64,000 nucleotides of DNA from Ralstonia pickettii (GTDB lineage Bacteria; Pseudomonadota; Gammaproteobacteria; Burkholderiales; Burkholderiaceae). The position numbers and the translations under genes were made by a program. The stretch covers positions 2,914,001 to 2,978,000 of the forward strand of contig NZ_CP066771.1 of assembly GCF_016466415.2 (NCBI RefSeq), written 5' to 3'. Shown here one piece after another: positions 28,275 to 38,002 of this stretch. Every line of letters starts with the position of its first letter. The stretch's first letter is position 1. A model generated the notes under the pieces. It did no database searches. It worked only from the letters and a program-made list of their open reading frames with translations, and was not told where the DNA came from.

Positions 28275-29888
28275 TCACATGCCTCGATCCACCGGCGGCG
28301 TCCACTGATACGCCCAAGTCTCAGAAAGCAACCGCTCCCCCGACTGCAACGTCAGCAACAACTCAATCGGCGCATTGCTCGCATCCGGCACCACATCAAA
28401 CATCGCCCGGACACCATCGATGCTTGCGAGCGGCCGCGCCGACGCAATCTCCACCCGCCCGCGCGAGGCGCGTATGGCAGGCTCCACAGTCGACCCCGCC
28501 GTGCTGCGCCCCAGCCGAGACAGCTCGCCGCCGGCAAAGTCCACCACGAAGCGCCACGAGAAGTATTTGCGCGGCTGCCCCACCACGCCGCCAATGCCCG
28601 TGCGCGTCGCGACCACACGCGCCAGCGGTGAGGCCGCCGCGGGTTGCGCGCCCCACGTCAGCCGATAACCGAACGCCAGTTCCTGCCCGGCATGCGGCGC
28701 AACGGCGGGCCGCCAGAAGGCGACGATGTTGTCGAACGTTTCATCGTTGGCGGACAGCTCCACCAGTTCCACCGCGCCTTCACCCCAGTCGTGCGTGGGC
28801 TCGACCCACACGCTCGGGCGCTTCTCGTAGAACACGCCGTCATCCTGGTAATGATCGGGATTGCGGTCGCGCTGCAGCAGGCCGAAGCCGCGCGGGCTGT
28901 CGTCGGCAAAGCGCTGGCTGCGCAGCACGGGCGGATTGGCCAGCGGCCGCCAGATCCACTCGCCCGAGCCACGCCAGATGGCCAGGCCATCGGAATCATG
29001 GATTTCCGGGCGCCAGTCCGATGCGCGCCAGCGACGTGCGGCGCTATGGCGATCGCCGGCGCGGTCGGTCCGGTCGTTCTCGCCGTAGAGGAACATGCTG
29101 GTCAGCGGGGCGATGCCCAGACGTTCGATCGGCTTGCGCACGTACAACGTGGCCGCCACGTCCATCACGAGCGTGTCGCCGGGGCGGATGTCAAAGCGGT
29201 AGATGCCGGCCACGCTCGGAGAATCGAGCAGCGCATAGACGCGCGCCGTATCGGCATCGGCGGCCGGGCGCACCAGCCAGAATTCAGTGAAGTCCGGAAA
29301 CTCTTCTGCGCGAGGCAACCCCGTATCAATCGCCAGGCCGCGCGCCGACATGCCGTATTGCCACTGCCCGCCGACGGCGCGAAAGTAGCTGGCACCCAGG
29401 AAGGCCGCCACATCGCGCGTCGGGTCCGCCTTGGTCGTCAGCCGGAAACCGGCGAAACCAAGATCGGCCGGCAGCGCCTGGCGGGCCAGTCCGCTCTGGC
29501 CGTAATCGAACATGGCCGGGTCGTAGGCAATCAGGCGGGCATGGCCGTCCACCACCTCGTGCATCTGGACAGCCGACTTGAAGAACAGCCCGAGGTGGAA
29601 GAACCTGGCCTCGAACGGCAAGTGCTGGCCGGCCCACAATGCGTGATCGGGGCGATAGCCAATCGATTGATAACCGTCCCAGCCCAGCGTGACCAGCGGC
29701 TTGGGCAACTGCGTGCTGCGGGGCCGGTATGGCCTTGTGGCCAAGGCCCGAGCGCGCGCCAGCAGGCGGGCTTCGTCAAACGGTTCGGAGGCGCCAGCGG
29801 CGGTGCCGGGCGTGGCGCTGCGGGACAAACCAGGAGCCAGGGCAAGCAGCCCGGCGGCCAACTGCTTGAGCAGGTCGCGACGGAGCAT
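28275..29888 (-). CDS. opgD: Glucan biosynthesis protein OpgD (MdoD)
   Basis: Periplasmic protein that shapes osmoregulated periplasmic glucan backbones. From MLRRDLLKQLAAG (ATG at 29888) it has 537 residues; an ATG at 29930 would add 14. The RRDLLK motif plus a hydrophobic stretch is a Tat export signal, as in E. coli OpgD. Family blocks are clear: ADLGFAGFR, FLGASYFRAV, YGMSARGLAIDTG, EFPDFTEFW, GIAPLTSMFLYGEN, IHDSDGLAIWRGSGEWIWRP and GFGLLQRDR. No opgG or opgH is nearby. It diverges from the AGE epimerase gene. Confidence 0.95.
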   Translation of the reverse strand: MLRRDLLKQLAAGLLALAPGLSRSATPGTAAGASEPFDEARLLARARALATRPYRPRSTQLPKPLVTLGWDGYQSIGYRPDHALWAGQHLPFEARFFHLGLFFKSAVQMHEVVDGHARLIAYDPAMFDYGQSGLARQALPADLGFAGFRLTTKADPTRDVAAFLGASYFRAVGGQWQYGMSARGLAIDTGLPRAEEFPDFTEFWLVRPAADADTARVYALLDSPSVAGIYRFDIRPGDTLVMDVAATLYVRKPIERLGIAPLTSMFLYGENDRTDRAGDRHSAARRWRASDWRPEIHDSDGLAIWRGSGEWIWRPLANPPVLRSQRFADDSPRGFGLLQRDRNPDHYQDDGVFYEKRPSVWVEPTHDWGEGAVELVELSANDETFDNIVAFWRPAVAPHAGQELAFGYRLTWGAQPAAASPLARVVATRTGIGGVVGQPRKYFSWRFVVDFAGGELSRLGRSTAGSTVEPAIRASRGRVEIASARPLASIDGVRAMFDVVPDASNAPIELLLTLQSGERLLSETWAYQWTPPVDRGM

Positions 29889-30164
29889 GGATCGGGGCGG
29901 GACCAGGGGAATGAGCCAGGGGTGATTCATCTTCGCACAACCCACGCCCAGGCAGCATCCGGTAAAAACCTTTCATTGGACCCACAACCCTGCGCCGTGA
30001 CCGGGATTGCGCCAGTTGTGCGTGGCGCGGGGCCGCCAGTTGGAGCACAATCCCGGGTCTGTTCGCATGTACAACGCATATACGTCGCCTATGGTGAACA
30101 GAACAGATTCGAGCAATCGGCCTGGCTAAACGGGTCGACGCCCGCCACGATCATCACGGCGCCC

Positions 30165-31406
30165 ATGCTTTCACAATCCTCCACGCCCCCGCTGCCCGAT
30201 ACGGCCTCGACTGAACCGTCCCCCGCCATTGCGGCTGCGCTGGAGTCATTCGGCCGCTACTACGACGACGTCCTGCTGCCCATGTGGCTGGGGCCCGGCT
30301 GGAATGCACAGGCCGGCCTCTGCTATGAGGCGCTCATCGTCGACAACGGCGCGCTGGTGCCGGCATCCACCGCGCGCTACCGGGCGATGGCGTGTGCGCG
30401 GCAGCTGTATACCTTCGCGCGTGCCACACAGCTCTCCAGGCGCCACCGCGATCTCTGCGCCGAACGCGCCGCTGCCCTGTGCCACGCGCTGGACACGCGC
30501 TTTCGCGACACGATCCACGGCGGCTGGCTGTTTGCGATCGACAGTACGCTGGCCCCGCACGACACCACCAAGGATCTGTACACGCACGCGTTCGTGCTGT
30601 TTGCCGCCGCACACTGGCTTGCCGTGAGCGGCGACCCACGTGCGGCCGCGCTGATGCATGACGCGCACGACGTGATCGCCCGCAGCTTTGCGCGGGCCGG
30701 GGTCAAACCGCTGCCGGTCGCGTCCATGGACGCCAGGTTCAGCACCACGCTGGCCGGCGTCGCGCAGAACCCCGTGATGCACCTGACCGAGGCCTACCTG
30801 GCCGCCGCCGCGCTCGACGAACCGCCCGCCTGGGCCGAGACCGGGGTGCGCACGCTGGCCGAGGGCATCCTCGCGCGCTTCATCGACACGCGCACGGGCA
30901 GCATCGCCGAGTTACCAATCGACGAGGCCAGCACCGACAACCGCATCGAACCCGGTCACCAGTTCGAATGGTTCTACCTCGTACGCGCGCACGCCGATGT
31001 CTTTACGCGCTCCGAAGCCGGCCTCCATCTGGCCGAGAGCCTTGCCCGCGCGGTGGACGCAGCCTGCGCCGACGGCGTGGATGCCGACACCCAGGGCGTG
31101 TGCCTGTCGCTCAATCTGGACGGCACGATGCGCGACGCCAGCCAGCGCATCTGGGCGCAGACCGAATACGGCCGCGCCCTCGCGCTGTGCACCGAAACGC
31201 AGGGCGCCATGCTCGCGCGCCTGCTGCCGGTGTGGTCGGCGCGCTTCCTGCACGCACAAGGCTGGAACGAGGTCATCGACCCGGCCGGCCAGCGCCTGCG
31301 TGCCGACATGCCGTCGAGCACGCCATACCACATCACCACCTTTTACGAGGCGGCCCGCAGTTCGCTGTCCGGCTCGCCCACACGTTGTACCCAAGCTGTT
31401 GAATGA
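30165..31406 (+). CDS. AGE-family sugar epimerase/isomerase
   Basis: Member of the N-acylglucosamine 2-epimerase superfamily, (alpha/alpha)6-barrel enzymes that epimerise or isomerise sugars such as mannose and glucose derivatives. It has 413 residues from the ATG at 30165. Family features are [23 protein letters not shown], the [11 protein letters not shown] block that provides catalytic His/Glu, and a C-terminal [10 protein letters not shown]. The substrate cannot be told from sequence reading. Its stop overlaps the start of the transporter gene (ATGA), so the two are translationally coupled. The open frame extends far upstream but that part is antisense to opgD. Confidence 0.88.
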   Translation: MLSQSSTPPLPDTASTEPSPAIAAALESFGRYYDDVLLPMWLGPGWNAQAGLCYEALIVDNGALVPASTARYRAMACARQLYTFARATQLSRRHRDLCAERAAALCHALDTRFRDTIHGGWLFAIDSTLAPHDTTKDLYTHAFVLFAAAHWLAVSGDPRAAALMHDAHDVIARSFARAGVKPLPVASMDARFSTTLAGVAQNPVMHLTEAYLAAAALDEPPAWAETGVRTLAEGILARFIDTRTGSIAELPIDEASTDNRIEPGHQFEWFYLVRAHADVFTRSEAGLHLAESLARAVDAACADGVDADTQGVCLSLNLDGTMRDASQRIWAQTEYGRALALCTETQGAMLARLLPVWSARFLHAQGWNEVIDPAGQRLRADMPSSTPYHITTFYEAARSSLSGSPTRCTQAVE

Positions 31407-32716
31407 CATCCACCATGCATACCACCAACCCCAATGAATCCAAGGCTCGCACCGTCTTCCGGGTGGTCAGCGGCAACTTCCTGGAGATGTACGACTTCAT
31501 GGTCTACGGCTATTACGCCAAGGCCATTGCCGACACCTTCTTCCCCGCCGGCAACGAGTTCCTCTCGCTGATGCTGTCGCTGGTGACCTTTGGCGCCGGC
31601 TTCCTGATGCGGCCCCTGGGGGCAATCTTCCTGGGCGCGTACATCGACCGTCACGGCCGCCGCACCGGGCTGATCGTCACGCTGGCGCTCATGGCCTGCG
31701 GCACCCTGTTGATCGCGCTGGTGCCGGGCTACGCCACCATCGGGCTGGCGGCGCCGCTGCTGGTGCTGATCGGCCGGTTGCTGCAGGGCTTCTCGGCCGG
31801 CGTGGAGCTGGGCGGTGTGTCGGTCTACCTGGCCGAAATCGCCACCCCGGGCAAGAAGGGCTTCTTCGTGAGCTGGCAGTCGGCCAGCCAGCAGGTGGCG
31901 GTCATGTTTGCCGCGCTGCTGGGCGTGCTGATGTCGTACCTGCTGCCGCCGTCGGAGATGAGCGCCTGGGGCTGGCGCGTGCCGTTCCTGATCGGCTGCC
32001 TGATCGTGCCGTTCCTGTTCATCATCCGCCGTTCGCTGCAGGAAACGGAAGAGTTCCAGAAGCGCAAGCACCGTCCGGACCTGCGCGCCGTGTTCCGCTC
32101 GATGGGCCAGAACTGGCGCCTGGTAGGCGCGGGCACGCTGATGGTCGTGATGACCACGGTATCGTTCTACCTGATCACCGCCTACACGCCGACCTTCGGC
32201 AAGAGCGTGCTGCACCTGTCCGACATGGACAGCCTGATCGTCACGCTGTGCGTGGGCGCCTCGAACTTCTTCTGGCTGCCGGTAATGGGCGCCGTATCTG
32301 ACCGCGTCGGCCGCCGCCCGCTGCTGATCCTCTTTACCGTGCTGATGCTGGTGACGGCCTACCCGGCCATGCAGTGGCTGGTTGCTGCACCGTCGTTCGC
32401 CCGCATGCTGACCGTGCTGCTATGGCTGTCGTTCCTGTACGGCAGCTACAACGGCGCGATGGTCGTCACGCTTACTGAAATCATGCCGCCGGAAGTGCGC
32501 ACCACCGGTTTCTCGCTGGCGTATAGCCTCGCCACGGCCATCTTCGGTGGCTTCACCCCGGCGATTGCCACATGGCTGATCCACGAGACGGGCAACAAGG
32601 CCATGCCTGGCGTGTGGGTGTCGTTTGCTGCGCTGTGCGGGTTGATTGCCACGCTGGCGATCGTCAAGCCGGCGGGCAGGCATGAGCATGGGGCGGGCAC
32701 GGCGCCTGTGGCCTGA
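31403..32716 (+). CDS. Citrate-type proton symporter (MFS, MHS family)
   Basis: Twelve-helix inner-membrane symporter of 437 residues. The sequence follows bacterial citrate:H+ symporters (CitA/CitH) closely: [78 protein letters not shown] and [18 protein letters not shown]. The loop motifs DRHGRR and DRVGRRP are the MHS signatures. Citrate or a related tricarboxylate is the likely substrate, but coupling to a sugar epimerase makes this uncertain. It ends 20 bp before a terminator. Confidence 0.9.
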   Translation: MTSTMHTTNPNESKARTVFRVVSGNFLEMYDFMVYGYYAKAIADTFFPAGNEFLSLMLSLVTFGAGFLMRPLGAIFLGAYIDRHGRRTGLIVTLALMACGTLLIALVPGYATIGLAAPLLVLIGRLLQGFSAGVELGGVSVYLAEIATPGKKGFFVSWQSASQQVAVMFAALLGVLMSYLLPPSEMSAWGWRVPFLIGCLIVPFLFIIRRSLQETEEFQKRKHRPDLRAVFRSMGQNWRLVGAGTLMVVMTTVSFYLITAYTPTFGKSVLHLSDMDSLIVTLCVGASNFFWLPVMGAVSDRVGRRPLLILFTVLMLVTAYPAMQWLVAAPSFARMLTVLLWLSFLYGSYNGAMVVTLTEIMPPEVRTTGFSLAYSLATAIFGGFTPAIATWLIHETGNKAMPGVWVSFAALCGLIATLAIVKPAGRHEHGAGTAPVA

Positions 32717-32735
32717 CGGGCATTTGGGATGAAGG

Positions 32736-32774
32736 AACGCCTCTTGGAGGGGAATCTCTCTGAGGGGCGTTTTG
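32736..32774 (+). terminator. Terminator after the citrate-type symporter
   Basis: The stem AACGCCTC / GAGGGGCGTT with one G-T pair is followed by TTTTGATTTT. Confidence 0.7.
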
Positions 32775-32823
32775 ATTTTCGGCTTTTGTTTTCTTCTGGG
32801 ATTTTTTTGTGGTCCACCCCCCT

Positions 32824-33017
32824 TTCGTTCCCTGCCGGGACCGACTCACTTTTCTTTGTCTTGCCAAAGAAAAGTAAGCAAAAGAAAGGCGCGCCCGAGA
32901 TGGCGATACCCCCTTGAATTTGTGTGACCGTGCGGGGAAGGAGGCAAACTCGCTGCGCTCAGACAGCCTCCTTCCTTGATCCGCCCGCTCACAAAAATTC
33001 AAGGCGCCATCAAGGGC
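32824..33017 (-). repeat. Dispersed palindromic repeat, copy B (reverse orientation)
   Basis: Reverse copy of the ~200-bp repeat. Its hairpin has 14-nt arms around loop GCAAGA (plus strand TCTTGC, 32859-32864), one T:A pair longer than copy A. Its inner stem is GGAAGGAGGC / GCCTCCTTCC (32936-32945 with 32966-32975). It is separated from copy C by 91 bp, which hold a further hairpin AGGCCAACC / GGTTGGCCT near 33035-33062. Confidence 0.85.
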
Positions 33018-33108
33018 TCAACGTCAAAAGAGAAAGGCCAACCCATCGTACGGTTGGCCTCTTCGTTTGGGCTGGCGCCCCGAGGGTTTGGGTTTGTCCT
33101 TTGACCTT

Positions 33109-33310
33109 CCTGCCCTAGATGGCGCCTTGAATTTCTGTTGCAGGGAGGAAAAAGGAAGGGAAACTGTCTGAGCGAAGCGAGTTTTTCCCTTCCCCTCCCT
33201 GCGACATAAATTCAAGGAATCTGTCGCCATCTCGGGCGCGCATTTCTTTGCTTACTTTCTTTGGGCAAGACCAAAGAAAGTGAGTCAGCCCCGGCAGGGG
33301 ATGAAACAAG
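33109..33310 (+). repeat. Dispersed palindromic repeat, copy C
   Basis: Forward copy, opposite to copy B, so that B and C form a large inverted pair between two convergent genes. The hairpin has 14-nt arms CTTACTTTCTTTGG / CCAAAGAAAGTGAG around GCAAGA, with an extra G:C pair. The inner stem is GGAAGGGAAA / TTTCCCTTCC. The 680-bp gap 32717-33394 holds only the terminator and these repeats. Confidence 0.85.
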
Positions 33311-33394
33311 GGATGCACCACCAACAAAGCCCCCCCCCGTTCCTCCTCACTCCCAACCCTGCCATTCAGCACAACAAGCTTCACGCGCCCAGCG

Positions 33395-34579
33395 CTACTG
33401 AATCACCAGCCCATTCGGCCCCACCACGCCCAGCTCCACATAGTGCGAGCCCGGACGCGTGCGGTCGGAGAAATCCACCACAAATCCGCCCCCCACGTCG
33501 AAGTTGCGCAGATGGGCCAGCTCACGGCGCACCTGGTCGCGCGTGGGTTTGGGGCCGGCGCGGCGCACTGCTTCGGCCAGCACCTTGGCGGCCACAAAGC
33601 CTTCCACCGCGCGGAACGACAGTTCGACATCCTTTGCGCCCACGGCCGCGCGTGCGCGGTTGAATTCGCGGATGACCGGGTTCACGCCCTTGCCGGGGTT
33701 GGGCATCACGAGCGCCAGCGAATAGCCGCGCACCGCATCGATGCCGGCCACCTTGAGCAGAATGCCCGGATCAATCGACGACAGCCCAAGCAGTTGCGCG
33801 CCGCCACCGCGCGCGCGGTATTGCTTGATGAACTGCGCGGCGGGTTCGGCCGTGGCGCCCAGGAAGATGGCCTGCAAATCGGCGCCGAGCAGCTTGTCGA
33901 CGGCGGCGCTCACCGAAGCCGTATTGCGTGGGTACGAAGCCGTACCGCCCATCGTGAGTTTGTACGGCTTGAGCGCGCGCTCCACGCCTGTCAGCACCTC
34001 CTTGCCGAGCGCATCGTCCTGATACAGCACGCCGATGCGCGTGACACCAATGGTGACGAGCGCGCTCACCATCTTGTCGATCTCTTGCCGGTAGCTGGCC
34101 TTGATGGGAAACACCAGCGGATCGCCGGTCATGCTGGACGCCCCGGTGGCCGGGCCGACCAGCGGCAGGTTGGCTTCGGTCAGCACGCCGCTGCGCATGA
34201 GCGCTTCCACATTGGCGGTGCCGACCACGGTAAGCGCCGCCACCGGGTTGTCGATCTTGGCCATGTCGCGCACGTTGCGGACGGTCTGTTCGACCTTCTG
34301 CTCGTCGTCGCGGGCGACCAGGCGAATGGTCTCGCCGTTGATACCGCCGTCCAGGTTGAGCCAGTCGAAATACAGCCGTGCGCCCGCATTGAGCGCCCGC
34401 CCCGTCGCGGCTTGCGTGCCGGACAGCGGCAAAGACTGGATGATGCTGATGTCGGCGTGGGCCGCTGGCGCTGTCAACGCAGCCATGCATGCCACACACG
34501 CGGCAAGCGCGGCCCACGGCCGCAACCACCCCATCGCTCCGCGCGCCCCCCGGCTGCGCGTGTGATTTCCCGTTTGCAT
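33395..34579 (-). CDS. LivK-like ABC substrate-binding protein (orphan)
   Basis: Periplasmic type I binding protein of the branched-chain amino acid/amide class, 394 residues from the ATG at 34579 (MQTGNHTRSRG). The signal peptide MGWLRPWAALAACVACMAAL plus TAPAAHA is cleaved before DISIIQSLPLSG. The mature N-terminus with QSLPLSGTQAATG and the block GVLYQDDALGKEVL is typical. No permease or ATPase genes are adjacent, so it works with a transporter elsewhere or has a sensing role. It diverges from an AraC regulator. Confidence 0.88.
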   Translation of the reverse strand: MQTGNHTRSRGARGAMGWLRPWAALAACVACMAALTAPAAHADISIIQSLPLSGTQAATGRALNAGARLYFDWLNLDGGINGETIRLVARDDEQKVEQTVRNVRDMAKIDNPVAALTVVGTANVEALMRSGVLTEANLPLVGPATGASSMTGDPLVFPIKASYRQEIDKMVSALVTIGVTRIGVLYQDDALGKEVLTGVERALKPYKLTMGGTASYPRNTASVSAAVDKLLGADLQAIFLGATAEPAAQFIKQYRARGGGAQLLGLSSIDPGILLKVAGIDAVRGYSLALVMPNPGKGVNPVIREFNRARAAVGAKDVELSFRAVEGFVAAKVLAEAVRRAGPKPTRDQVRRELAHLRNFDVGGGFVVDFSDRTRPGSHYVELGVVGPNGLVIQ

Positions 34580-34770
34580 TGTTCGCACCCATGTCGCCGC
34601 GTGCCTCGTGGGCAACGGCGTTTTTTTGTCGAGACCGCTTCTGCGGTCCGCTTTCTAGTGTGGCGCCCACCCTCGTCGACGCCGGGCGATAGCCTGCCAT
34701 CGACCTCCGGCTTCGACAAGTCCTGCCGGCGCATTTACACTGGCCCGACTGTTTCTGTCGCAAACCCGCC

Positions 34771-35568
34771 ATGCCACAGCGCCTCCTGCCCACCGATATC
34801 GAAGGCCGCACGCCGCCCTCGGCGGCGCATCCAGTACGGCTCTACACGCGGCAGATGGAGGCCAACACGCGGTTTCCGCGCCACACGCATCCCTGGGCGC
34901 AAGTGGCGTACAGCCACAACAGCGTGCTGCGCGTGCAGGCCGGCGACACCGCCTGGGTGGTCCCGCCCTCGCGGGCGATCTGGATTCCGCCCGGCATCGA
35001 ACACGAAGTGTGGGTGGTGGAGGCGGCCTTCCTGCGGACGCTGTATGCCGACCCGTCCGTGGTGACGGGCACGCTCGCGCAGTGCCGCGTCATGGAGGTG
35101 TCACCGCTGCTGCGCGAGCTGATTGCAGCGATGGACGTCCGCCAACCGCTGCCGGCCGCGCGCGAGCAGGCGCTGGCCATGCTGATCCTCGACGAGCTGC
35201 GCCGCAGCGCACCGCTGCCGCTGGATCTGCCCATGCCCGCCGACAAGCGCTTGCGCGCCCTGTGCGAACGCGTGATGGCCGACCCCGGCACCCCGCTCAC
35301 GTTCGATGCGCTCGCCCGCGATGTGGGCGCCAGCGCACGCACGCTGGCGCGGCGCTTCCGGGACGAACTGGGTGTGAGCTTTTCGCAGTGGCGCCAGCAG
35401 GCGGTGCTCGCCAGTGCCATCCCGATGATGTCGCAGGGGATGCCGCTGTCGCGCGTGGCACAGGAGCTGGGTTACAACAGCCAAAGCGCGTTCTCGGCGA
35501 TGTTCCGCCGGGCGTTCGGCAGCAGCCCGAGCGCGTTTCTGCATCGACCGGGCGGCGACGAGGCTTAG
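34771..35568 (+). CDS. AraC-family transcriptional regulator
   Basis: A 265-residue regulator. The N-terminal cupin-like domain (about 15-100) has PRHTHPWAQVAYSHNSVL and PPSRAIWIPPGIEHEV. The C-terminal two-helix-turn-helix domain has DVGASARTLARRFRDELGVS and RVAQELGYNSQSAFSAMFRR. Domain order resembles E. coli NimR, which controls an efflux pump, but the target here is unknown. It diverges from the LivK-like gene and could regulate it. Confidence 0.9.
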   Translation: MPQRLLPTDIEGRTPPSAAHPVRLYTRQMEANTRFPRHTHPWAQVAYSHNSVLRVQAGDTAWVVPPSRAIWIPPGIEHEVWVVEAAFLRTLYADPSVVTGTLAQCRVMEVSPLLRELIAAMDVRQPLPAAREQALAMLILDELRRSAPLPLDLPMPADKRLRALCERVMADPGTPLTFDALARDVGASARTLARRFRDELGVSFSQWRQQAVLASAIPMMSQGMPLSRVAQELGYNSQSAFSAMFRRAFGSSPSAFLHRPGGDEA

Positions 35569-35597
35569 CGCGCCTACAACGCCCGGACCTGCTGCGC

Positions 35598-35918
35598 CTA
35601 CAGCGGTGGGATCGTCATCGCCGGCAGCAGCACCGCAAACCGCGCCCCGCCCGCCGCTGCCGCATCGAGGCGAACGTCACCGCCATGCACGAGCGCAATA
35701 CGCCGCACGATCGCCAACCCCAGACCGAAGCCGCCGCTGTGGCGATCGCGGCTGGCATTCAGGCGCAGGCACGGCTCGAACACGCGTGCGATCCGGCTGG
35801 GGGGATGCGCGGGCCGCCGTCTTTCACCGTCAGGCGCATCGAACCCGAGGGGCCGGCTCCAGCGCATTTGATGAAGGCGTTGCGGGCCGCGGGCGGCATG
35901 GCGGATCAGGGCGCTCAC
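35598..35918 (-). pseudogene. Histidine kinase remnant (C-terminal ATPase fragment)
   Basis: The frame ends with a kinase ATP-binding G box: VFEPCLRLNASRDRHSGGFG then LGLAIVRRIALVHGGDVRLD. Upstream of this the homology moves to another frame (AFIKCAGAGPSG.. LTVKDGGPRIPP), showing a frameshift near 35760-35810, and no kinase core, sensor or membrane part remains. No response regulator is adjacent. It abuts the alpha/beta hydrolase gene (1 bp). I read it as a decaying leftover of an OmpR-partner kinase. Confidence 0.7.
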
Positions 35919-36839
35919 TCAAGCGAGGGCATCGAGCCACGCCACGGTTTCGCGCCACCACGGCGCACCGGACGATGCGCGGAAGAAGCCCATGTGGCCG
36001 ACGCCCTTGGCACCCAGCGCCGCGCCGTTCACCTGGCGGCGCGTGACGCGCGTGGCAGGCAACTGCGCGATGAGCGCGTCGATGGCGTTGGCGGGCGCCA
36101 TCGGATCATCGTCGAAACCCCAGGCGAGCAGCGGCACGGCGAGCCTCGGATAGCGTGAGGTATCCAACCCGGCACGCCGCGCGAAGAGGTAGCCGCGCCG
36201 CCGGGCAAAGCGCGCCCAATCGCCCAGGATGGCGGCCGGAATCGCCATCGGCCCCATGCCGACGGCCGCCAGCGGCAGCATGCCGCCGCGCACGCGCGCC
36301 ACCGCCAAGGGAATCCGCACCTGCAGCAGCCACGCGAGCTGCGGACGGGTCAGCGGCCCACGCCACGGCCAGAGCCGCGCATTCGCCAGCGACACCGCCA
36401 CGTGCACCAGCGCATCCGCATGCACGATGTGCGGCGCCAGGCCCGCCAGCTGCCCGCCCGCGCTGTGGCCGAGCACCACCAGCCTGCGTCCGCTGCAGCC
36501 CTCGGGGACGAGCGTGTCGTGCACCCATTTCAGCACCGCGTCGATGTCGTGCCGGCCCCAGTCGGCAAAGCGTGGCGTGCCCGGGCCGGTTGCTGCCGCC
36601 TCGCCAATGCCGCGGTAGTCGAACGTCACCACACGCCAGCCCGCCAGGCACAGCGCCCGCGCAAACGCCGCGTAGAACTGGCGCGGCACGCCCAGCGCCG
36701 AGCAGATCACCACCGTGCCGTGCGCGCCCAGCCCAGGGCTGGTGACCGTCACGGGCAGCGTCCAGCCGTCGACCGTGCGGACGTGATCGTCGCGGGTGGG
36801 AAGAGCATCGGCGGGGTAGTCGATCGGTTCGCGCTGCAT
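35919..36839 (-). CDS. Alpha/beta hydrolase
   Basis: A 306-residue hydrolase from the ATG at 36839, which has GGAG 6 nt upstream. The nucleophile elbow is GHSAGG (LVVLGHSAGGQLAGL), with FDYRGIGEA before it and a late Asp in FDDDPMAP. A GVGHMGFFR segment near the end gives the catalytic His. Proteins of this type act on esters or amides, and the substrate is unknown. It diverges from the XRE regulator across 117 bp. Confidence 0.85.
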   Translation of the reverse strand: MQREPIDYPADALPTRDDHVRTVDGWTLPVTVTSPGLGAHGTVVICSALGVPRQFYAAFARALCLAGWRVVTFDYRGIGEAAATGPGTPRFADWGRHDIDAVLKWVHDTLVPEGCSGRRLVVLGHSAGGQLAGLAPHIVHADALVHVAVSLANARLWPWRGPLTRPQLAWLLQVRIPLAVARVRGGMLPLAAVGMGPMAIPAAILGDWARFARRRGYLFARRAGLDTSRYPRLAVPLLAWGFDDDPMAPANAIDALIAQLPATRVTRRQVNGAALGAKGVGHMGFFRASSGAPWWRETVAWLDALA

Positions 36840-36956
36840 GGGCACTCCGCTCGGGCTATCAAGTTGGGATGGACCGAGTATTGGCGCCGCCGGATGCGGT
36901 CACAATTACGCGGCAGGTAATCGCGGCAGCTACCCGACTCTGCTTCAATAGGTGAC

Positions 36957-37913
36957 ATGACCCCCGCCAAGCCTGCCTCCTCATCCCAGACTTCGTCCGC
37001 CACCGACGACACCCTCATGCTTGAAGACGCCGCCGATGCCGCTCCAGAGGCAAATGAGCCGCCCGAAGCTGCGCGGTCGCGCTTCCCGCAGTTGCTGCGT
37101 TTCTGGCGGACACGGCGTGGGTACAGCCAGTTGGCGCTGGCCCTGGCGGCAGGTGTGTCGCAACGGCATGTGAGCTTTCTGGAATCGGCCCGCGCGGCGC
37201 CCAGCCGCAACATGATCCTGCAACTGGCCGAGGAGCTGAACGTGCCGCTGCGCCATCGCAACCAGATGCTGCTGGCGGCCGGTTTCGCGCCCGCCTATTC
37301 CGAGCAGGGCCTAGCCACGCCGCCCGATGAAACCTCGCCGATGATGCAAGCGGTGCGGCATGCGGTGAAGCTGATTCTTGATAAGCAGGCGCCGTATCCG
37401 GCCATCGTGCTCGACCGCTTCTGGCATGTGCTCGATGCGAATGCCGCGCATCGCCGCCTGATGCGCTGGGCCATCGGCGACGACCGGTCAGAAGGCGCGC
37501 CGGGCGCGGTCAACATGATGAAGCTGGTATTCGACCCGGCCGCGCTGTGGCCCGCCATCGCCAACCGCGATGCCGTCGGCCGCCACCTGGCCCGGCGCGT
37601 GCGGCAGGAACTGGCCCTGCAAGCCATCGACCCCGCCACGCAGCGGCTGCTGCACGACATCCGCGCGCTGCAACCGGCGCTGTTCGATGCGGCGGAGGCG
37701 CCGTTGCCCCCCTCCTCCCACGCGCAAGACACCGGTGATCCGCCGCCCTTCCTGCCGATCTCACTGCAGCGCGACGGCGTGACGATCTCGCTGTTCTCCA
37801 CGCTCACCACGCTGGGCACACCGCGCGATGCGGGGCTGCAGGAGATGCGCATCGAGTGCTTTTATCCGGCAGACGAGGCGTCGCGACGGGCGCTGGAGCG
37901 TATTACGCTGTAA
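36957..37913 (+). CDS. XRE-family regulator with MmyB-like ligand domain
   Basis: A 318-residue protein. An acidic N-terminal tail precedes a Cro/CI helix-turn-helix (about 47-100: RRGYSQLALALAAGVSQRHV then SFLESARAAPSR). A C-terminal domain of the MmyB/PAS-like type follows, with PAIVLDRFWHVLDANAAHRR and WPAIANRD. Such regulators sit beside the hydrolase or dehydrogenase they control, so the divergent alpha/beta hydrolase is a likely target. Confidence 0.9.
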   Translation: MTPAKPASSSQTSSATDDTLMLEDAADAAPEANEPPEAARSRFPQLLRFWRTRRGYSQLALALAAGVSQRHVSFLESARAAPSRNMILQLAEELNVPLRHRNQMLLAAGFAPAYSEQGLATPPDETSPMMQAVRHAVKLILDKQAPYPAIVLDRFWHVLDANAAHRRLMRWAIGDDRSEGAPGAVNMMKLVFDPAALWPAIANRDAVGRHLARRVRQELALQAIDPATQRLLHDIRALQPALFDAAEAPLPPSSHAQDTGDPPPFLPISLQRDGVTISLFSTLTTLGTPRDAGLQEMRIECFYPADEASRRALERITL

Positions 37914-37924
37914 GCGTCCGGCAA

Positions 37925-37953
37925 TTGCAACGAGAATCATTCTCATCTATATT
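37925..37953 (+). promoter_or_regulatory. Fur box within a sigma-70 promoter, upstream of PepSY gene
   Basis: The palindrome GAGAATCATTCTC (37932-37944) is a Fur-box core. It lies exactly in the 17-bp spacer between TTGCAA (37925-37930) and TATATT (37948-37953). Fur bound there with Fe(II) would block RNA polymerase, giving iron-repressed transcription of the gene at 38003. Confidence 0.75.
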
Positions 37954-38002
37954 GGCCGGTCATTTGTCTTCCTCCGGCGGCCCTTGCGCCGCCTTGTGCT
38001 TC

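Noticed and set aside
28644-30164. Upstream extension of the AGE epimerase frame (about 500 extra codons)
   Set aside because: It is antisense to opgD and has shadow-frame composition. The epimerase homology begins only after the ATG at 30165.
32824-33310. Repeat copies considered as a CRISPR array
   Set aside because: Units are about 200 bp, inverted and widely spaced, with no short regular repeat-spacer pattern and no cas genes.
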